Shown: piece after piece, positions 57,495 to 64,000 of the stretch
How positions within the stretch are numbered: the stretch's first letter is position 1
Layout: each line of letters starts with the position of its first letter
Assembly: GCA_036250195.1 (NCBI GenBank)
Contig: JAVHZZ010000003.1
Location: 17,033,004-17,097,003 of the forward strand
DNA length: 64,000 nucleotides
Direction: 5' to 3'
Source of the DNA: Mixophyes australis
Taxonomy: Eukaryota > Chordata > Amphibia > Anura > Limnodynastidae
Notes under the pieces: model-generated
Database searches by the model: none
What the model was told of the DNA's origin: nothing
Seen by the model: only the letters and a program-made list of their open reading frames with translations
Position numbers and translations under genes: made by a program

Positions 57495-60240
57495 GTAACA
57501 CAAACCATTAGCTCTGCTCGGATGGTGTTTCAAAATGCTATTGGACGATGCAGAATTACTTGAAGTGCAATGACATTAAGAGCAAACTTGTACACCATAT
57601 ATTTGCTGCTTCCTGTATTATACCTTAATTTTGTGAAATACAGAAAGCGCAGTTTGTAACAGAGTGGAACGTACAGTACTCTGAATTTTGTGTCCGTTCT
57701 GTGGATTCGAATACTTAGGAGTCCAAGTGCATAAATACCTCTGCAGAACACATTAAAACCACCATCACACCCATCTGTCATCCATTATTGAGTAGAGCAG
57801 ACAAAGGTCAACTGTCATAAATATTTTTACACCAAATGGTGATTTATTTGTGTAAATGGTACCTATTTCCGCATATTTAACAATAGATATATGAGCAAAA
57901 TGAAAAAAAGTGTGTTTCCAAAATACAAACAAATTACAATTGTTTAAACAATATAAATATTTTTTTGTTAATTTTTGTTCTAAAAATGTTAAAACAATAC
58001 AAAACTTTTCGAAAAAAAATTTGTATGTTGGTTATTTATCTTAATGTTCTAAAAACTGATACAAAAATACAATTTAAAAATATAAAAATTGTGGTGTGTC
58101 TTTTGTAATTTAATTACACTTAATGTGTTGAGCTTATTTTAGCCAATAATGGATTTACATTTAGAACAAAACTTAACATTTAAATAACATCGGTCCCTTT
58201 GCACTATAGCATAATTTCTTACATCATTTATGTATTTATGATTGCGCCAGATAATATGAGGCGCTTTACAGAGAACACAGTCCCTGGCCCAATCGAGATT
58301 ATAACAAAAACTTTTTTAATTCTAAAAATATGTGAAGGTTCAAAGCTCATCAAATAATGAATAACAAATAAAAGTTTTAACGAATATACTCGCATTATAC
58401 CCTAAGGAGCATGTCCCCTCCAAGTCAACCCACTCCCCCCAAAAAGTCAAAGGACATTCGTAGTAATAGATGGCAGCATGCAGCATACAAAGATGCATTT
58501 GATGGGGAGCTAAATGAAAAATATGAGGACAGATTTATATGGTGATAGAGCATGTTGTAGTGCAATTTGCAAAGTCAGAGTACTTACCAGAAAAATGTTC
58601 TGCCAAGACCAAATTTTCAGAGTGTTTCTCCAAGGGTAAATCATCAAGTAGCAGGACTGAATGAACAAAACAAGTGTCTCCTTCCATTGCACATCCAGGT
58701 GTACACGTCTCTTCTCTAATTCACCACACCCCCCTGTGCTAGGATAGGAGCAATGAAGGACAGGCAATTTTTATTTTGGGAGAAGCATGAGTGACGTGAC
58801 CTCACTCAGCTGTTCCTTTCAATAATTAATTTGGCCCACAAACTGCACGCAGATACAAAGGACATGTTTGGTATTTGAACTCGAGACGCCAGTGAGCTGA
58901 GGCAGAGGTACTAACCGCTAAGGTACAAGAGCAGATCTGAACTGTGTGCAGGTTGTATCTACTCTCCTATGTATAGATAATGGAAGAGTATACTATGCTG
59001 TTTCGGAACGCCAATAATGTAATACACTCATGTTTCTTTTATGATGTATGTTTAGTTATGCTAGCGATTTCTATGACATGCATTTGCTGAAATTTCAGTT
59101 CAAAACAAACTCAATAAATAGTTCACTGTGAATGCTCTTCATTCAACACAATACCCTAAATAGTATAACCGCTTATGTAACATAAAGACTTATATAAAAT
59201 AAAGACACGGAGTCTTGAGTAAGTGGCACTAAAAAATATTTTTATTATAACCTAATTAAACCTGGTGGCGGAGAAAGGGCACTGAAGATCAGCTCCAGCG
59301 ATACCCAACCAAGCGTGGACATGGCAATGTAGCCTTAAGTTCACCCACTTCTCTCATAACCCCACTGCTTGGCCGGCCCTAACCTGGCATCAGGGTAAAC
59401 TGCACTCACCTCACTACTCACTCTCCCTCCCTCACTGAGCCGGGCGAGGCCCCTCCCCACGGAAGGGACAAGAGTAACCGCTTGCCTTGTAAGGGGACAG
59501 ATACCTGCGACCAATCACGATAGAGTCGTCTATATCAGCCGCTGATCGCAGTGCCTTCCTCCCCCACCAATCTGTAAACTACTACCAACATTATCTAAAC
59601 CTACCATAAAACTAACACCTCTATAAAAATGGCGTGGGTGGGCGGGATTTTGCCAGCCGAGTGACTCTCCCAGGATATTGCATCAGCCTACACAGCCACA
59701 AGGACCTCCCACAGCATCACTGGCCATACCCACACCCCCAGTTAACTCTTTCTGGTAAGTGCTGACACGAATGCTACACTGTCACTATTTAATTTCGTTC
59801 GTCTAAAATGGGACTCTCTTGTACTACACGATCAGTCATGTAAGTGAATATAAAGGTGTGTTTATTAAGCTCATTAACAACTCAAAGTTATTTCTCCCAT
59901 GTCATATAAGTGTTAAGAGGAATGATTAGGTACTAAAAGTTCTGCATAATACACTCCGATTATTTTTCTAAATGTAAACAAACCCTTCGCACCTCCCACA
60001 TTTGCCCTTACGTAATACCTTCTTATCTTTCAATAGGAAGCGGATCTTAAGAAACGGATTTTAAGATCCGTTGACAGCTTAGGTTCTGATGCTTATTGTT
60101 TTTCGTTACGTAACTGGCTTTTAGTGGATGTGTTTGTAAAGTTCCGTGACGTATATGAATTATGCTCTTCTTATCTCCCCGTCTGTTCTTAAAATATGCA
60201 TCGCAACTTCGGCAACTGATCCGTATATTAATGAATCAGG

Positions 60241-60405
60241 CCCAAACACATCATCCTATCACTTTTACCATTCAGAACGTAATAGTTTAAATTTTGCCAG
60301 ATACACTTAAAAAAACAAAAAGAACACACACACAAATTGAAGCACATTTGGTTAGTTCCTTGTGTTTGATTAAAGGACTTTATTCCTTCAAAGAAAATGC
60401 ACTTA

Positions 60406-60410
<5 letters not shown>
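60241..60410. repeat. unit 3-type proximal flank in copy B
   Basis: Same as 39628-39800. The Harbinger right terminus (AATGAATCAGGCCC) ends at 60242. Confidence 0.7.
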
Positions 60411-60480
<70 letters not shown>

Positions 60481-60505
60481 TATATTTATTTATTTATATA
60501 TATAA
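60409..60505. repeat. (TA)n tract, empty site of the hAT-like element
   Basis: An uninterrupted TA tract with one TG, where copy A carries the 2810-bp insertion. Confidence 0.9.
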
Positions 60506-60687
60506 AATTCACAAATAGAGTGGACAACAAAGAAATTGTTGAATCTGTTTTAAGTAGAAACCAGATTCAAACAAATAAAACACATTTATTTCAGTCACAC
60601 TATATTTTCTTTTAAGCAATATTGTAGCCTAATATTATTTCTGTGCAGCTTATGGACAACATACGAGTCAGTACAGCTTCCATATTA

Positions 60688-61614
60688 TTATTGCTTATTT
60701 GAATGACTTGCTCCTGCACAGCGGAAAGCATCAAGAACAGAGCTTTTCAGTCTTACATTGCTGGCTATTAATATAACAGAGTGTAGGCTCGGGTAGGCAG
60801 ATATACCAGTAATGTATAATAAACCATGTAATGAATCTAGTTTTGTGCTAAAAAAACTCAAGTTTGAAGTTATAAAATACAGAGCATAAAGGAGCAGAAA
60901 GGAGATCAGATTTCTAATTGCACCACTGTGAGCGTCAAGTTGGATATTAGTGAATCCTGAATCTTTACTGCTCATATTCCTGGTGTGTTTCAGGAGTGAT
61001 ACAATCAGAAGACAAATGGCTGCACAAAATATGAGGAACGGTAAGAAGGATCCTATGAAAAAGATGATGAACATATCCTTGAAATTTGCTTTCACAGTTA
61101 CATTTCCTGTATTGGAGCTGTTAATGTCATGGGTAGAATTCATGTAGTGTACTGAGTACATGCACCACATGGTTGGTAGACTGGAGAGAAAAGACACCAT
61201 CATTGACGTCAGAAGCAGCCACGGCACCAACCTGGAGATGTTCATCTTAAGTCTCAGGAATAATCTGTTGCTGAAGTTTGTGATCTTTACGCAGTAGAAC
61301 ACACAGAGCACGGTGCCCCACCACAGGCTGCAAAATGTCACAAATATAGTTGTAGTGAAAAAATATTCCAGGACATTTTCACTTGGAAAGACTGAATGAG
61401 GAGCAGTTGTATCAGCAACTATTATAAGAATAACAATTAGAAGAAGGATCCTCACCATTCCCAGGCTGGTCATGATAATGTCCACGGCTTGAAGAGTTTG
61501 ACCTTTCAACCACCAAATGAAGATTTTTATCACAATAAATGCATTAAGAAGAAATCCAACAAATATCATAGAACAACAAATACTTAGTAGAAAAATTAAA
61601 GCTGTAAAATTCAT
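60688..61614 (-). CDS. bitter taste receptor, TAS2R family (copy 4), intact
   Basis: A 308-residue receptor with every TAS2R signature listed for copies 1 and 3. It differs from copy 3 at three residues and has the common F in KITNFS. The start is at 61614, and the upstream open frame is 60 codons because of a two-codon deletion. It is the product of the 20.6-kb tandem duplication, so recent redundancy is expected. Confidence 0.93.
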   Translation of the reverse strand: MNFTALIFLLSICCSMIFVGFLLNAFIVIKIFIWWLKGQTLQAVDIIMTSLGMVRILLLIVILIIVADTTAPHSVFPSENVLEYFFTTTIFVTFCSLWWGTVLCVFYCVKITNFSNRLFLRLKMNISRLVPWLLLTSMMVSFLSSLPTMWCMYSVHYMNSTHDINSSNTGNVTVKANFKDMFIIFFIGSFLPFLIFCAAICLLIVSLLKHTRNMSSKDSGFTNIQLDAHSGAIRNLISFLLLYALYFITSNLSFFSTKLDSLHGLLYITGISAYPSLHSVILIASNVRLKSSVLDAFRCAGASHSNKQ

Positions 61615-61794
61615 ATTTTCTTCACAGGATGATGCACTTGTGTCAGAGTATCTGATTTCTTTATAACCATCCAGAACCGTCTGTCTTATTGTGGACGAGG
61701 CTGTCTGCGGTGTGACATGAACTGAGACTGTGTTATTATTAGGAATGTACTTTGCATGACATTTGGTTGCAAGTTGCTGAGCTATTGCCATCAT
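61615..61794 (-). other. in-frame 60-codon extension, TAS2R copy 4
   Basis: Same as copy 3 except that six bases are lost near 61741, keeping the frame. Confidence 0.5.
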
Positions 61795-63238
61795 TATATT
61801 TGAATGGAGATAGTAGTTTATTTACGTTAGAGCAATATCAGATTTGACTGAAATTCAGCTCCATGTGCATATGGCAGCAAACCCTTGATATTTGTGGGGG
61901 CAGGGGTGTAGTGTAGAGGACGGATCATGTGCTCTAGTTATTGGCAGCACCAATAACTGGAGCACCGGCTCAGTCAAATTGGTTGGTGGCCATAAAGCAC
62001 CAGGGCAGCGCAGAAATGATGTGCATGCTGCTGACGACAGTGTAACCACCCACAAGCAAGCATGTGGCCACTGTTTAATGATGCGGTGGAAACTCTTCCT
62101 GTGCACAGTGCATAGCGTGCATTTGTGAATTCTGTTGACATCACTTATGTGTTCATTAAAAAAATGTGTGCATTATAAGAAATACCGTTCCCCTTGTTGT
62201 GATTTACAGATATTAGAGACGCCAGCCTTGTGCTTTTCTATGGTCACAATACTCCCCTGTGACATCTAATACCCATATAATTTAAAGTAAGGAGTGTATT
62301 ACCCATTATTTATTTGTACAATAATTTATATAATCAATAAATCATTACTGATCCCCAAAAAATTGAGCTTCAGGCAGTCACTAAGTTGATTCACTTGCGT
62401 TGATAGCTGAACACACCCACTTGTCATTCAGTGGATGCCTTATAGCTCTGACCATTAATAGAGAGTGATGTAAAGACAAAATTAATAATAAATAAAACAA
62501 ATAATTAGACATGTGTGTAATACATGTACAAGTGGTAGTAAAATAAATGTCAGTTATTGACAATTAAAAAGCATATATGATCTGTAATACTTTTACCTAT
62601 AGAGATGAGTATAGTTGTGTGCTGTTTTAATTTATAACATTTTAACGTTTTTTTATACAGGACAAGAATAGAGGAGCACACTTTAGACACTAAAGACACA
62701 CTAACCAGAGTAACAAATATTTGTGTATTAGACTGCAATTTCACAATACAATATAATATTTTAAATAAACATGGGGTTCTTAGCGCACTTTTTGATCAAA
62801 TCATCACTGCCCATCTACTGTGAAAAGGTGATCTCATCCAGATGGGCACCTACACTAACAATCAATATATATAATATGGGTACATACCACTTTATGTAGA
62901 ATATGCCTGCAGTTAATGAGTTTTCTTTTCACTGTTGCATATGTGACAACCCATAAGAAGATTGTGTGACCTAGCATTGTTGTGATTTTTTGGGGGTTGC
63001 TCCTGTGGGCTTCCTGGTGCACTTGCATGCAACATGCACATTTTGAAGAGTGTGCGCACACCATAGCATGAACACTGAGCACACCAGAAAAATGGAGAGG
63101 GACATGAGCCTAAGAGGAGAGATTGAAATGGCTTTCTGTAATGAGTGGAGATGCTTGTGAGAGCAAGCAGGGCTGGAAGGATTAGCAACCGTGACATCCC
63201 TGTGTAGAGGGGTGTTTAGATTGCCATTTACACTAATT
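61795..63238. other. copy B distal flank
   Basis: Non-coding duplicate of 43967-45410. No gene is seen. Confidence 0.55.
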
Positions 63239-63580
63239 GGGGCAGCACGGTGGCTTAGTGGTTAGCACTTCTACCTCACAGCACTGGGGTCATGAGTTTG
63301 ATTCCCAACCATGGCCTTATCTGTGTGGAGTTTGTGTGTTCTCCCCATGTTTGAGTGGGTTTCCTCCGGGTGCTCCGGTTTCCTCCCACACTCCAAAATC
63401 ATACAGGTAGGTTAATTGACTGCTATCAAATTGACCCTAGTCTGTCTGTGTGTGTGTGTTTGTGTGTGTATTAGGGAATTTAGACTGTAAGCTCCAATGG
63501 GGCAGGGACTGATGTGAGGGAGTTCTCTGTACAGCGAGAGGGAATTAGTGGTGCTATATAAATAAATGATGATGATGATT
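63239..63580 (+). repeat. tRNA-derived SINE, duplicate of 45411-45752
   Basis: Same insertion carried by the segmental duplication. Confidence 0.8.
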
Positions 63581-64000
63581 GGATAATTAATAATTGCACG
63601 CACCACCACAGTAAACAATATGCCTCCCTGACCACATGTCAAGAAGAGGCCCTATCTCTGATGTATGGGTACACAAATTCTCCTATCACTGTTTGTAAAT
63701 AATCACCGGTGCAAGCCTGTGCTGGCCTTGTGAAAGTACATTCCCAGAGGCATGACATAAACATATTAATTTCTTGCAAAAGTAGTTAATAGGGTTCCAC
63801 TAATCTACAGGAAGTCAATCAATAAGGCATATCTGTCACAAAACCAATGTAAACATATGATGGAGACTGAAACAGCCACTTTCCAAAGTGTAAGCATTAT
63901 GATACCACCTTCTACCATAATGTCTGGACCTGTAGAAAAAATTGTTTTGGAATAAAGTAATGGTGTTCATAGACAATAGTTTATAAAATTACCATACAAA

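Larger units (their letters stand above)
55627..64000. repeat. tandem segmental duplication, copy B (continues past window)
   Basis: This is near-identical to 35018-39803 joined to 42614-46180. Small differences include an (AC)n length change at 56570 and a 6-bp in-frame deletion in the TAS2R extension near 61741. The junction shares GTTTG between both upstream contexts. Confidence 0.88.

Noticed and set aside
60294..60615. ORFs of alternating Ile-Tyr
   Set aside because: These are translations of the (TA)n tract.

Overview
The window is vertebrate nuclear DNA, most likely from a frog (anuran). It has no operons or bacterial signals. It holds single-exon bitter taste receptor genes (TAS2R), tRNA-derived SINEs, L2-like LINEs, a Penelope-like element, a chromodomain Ty3/gypsy element, an endogenous-retrovirus fragment, hAT and PIF-Harbinger DNA transposons, and long (TA)n tracts. 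The amphibian call is an inference from this repeat mix and from the TAS2R tandem array. The species cannot be named from sequence alone.

The host genes are four TAS2R loci, all on the minus strand: 2157-3083 (intact, 308 aa), 13974-14901 (pseudogene, one-base frameshift in the last membrane segment), 42854-43780 (intact) and 60688-61614 (intact, three residues different from the third). Each has a (TA)n tract a few hundred bases beyond its stop codon and shares flanking sequence with the others, so the array grew by repeated head-to-tail duplication. The newest step is visible: 35018-55626 and 55627-64000 (window end) are near-identical direct copies with a 20,609-bp period.

Layout. 1-12.9 kb: unit 1 with TAS2R copy 1, invaded by hAT remnants, a hairpin-rich element and a 1.5-kb foldback element. 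13-22.4 kb: unit 2 with the pseudogene, a second hairpin-rich element, and a 2-kb TIR element that itself carries a 418-bp hAT MITE. 22.4-39.6 kb: a PIF-Harbinger transposon with Myb-like exons (minus strand) and a broken transposase (plus strand). A 7.4-kb chromodomain Ty3/gypsy element (24759-32195, TSD AGTAC) has landed between them. 39.8-42.6 kb: a 2.8-kb hAT-like element with two separate arrays of about 100-bp period. 42.8-46.3 kb: TAS2R copy 3 and flank. 46.6-55.6 kb: truncated retroelements all on the minus strand (L2, retroviral integrase/env, Penelope-like RT interrupted by a TA-target MITE, a second L2 RT piece), then a hAT 5' fragment cut at the duplication junction. 55.6-64 kb: the second duplicate with TAS2R copy 4.

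The nesting gives a partial history. Old TAS2R unit duplications came first. Harbinger then inserted into unit 3, and unit 1 keeps the empty site. The 20.6-kb tandem duplication started inside Harbinger. The 2.8-kb hAT then inserted into the (TA)n beside copy 3, and copy 4 keeps the empty site. The gypsy insertion is recent by LTR similarity, but it cannot be ordered against the duplication. No wholly new system is proven. The least explained items are the two 100-bp arrays around a 219-aa acidic ORF, a phase-matched exon pair inside Harbinger, and the in-frame 62-codon extension upstream of the TAS2R starts.
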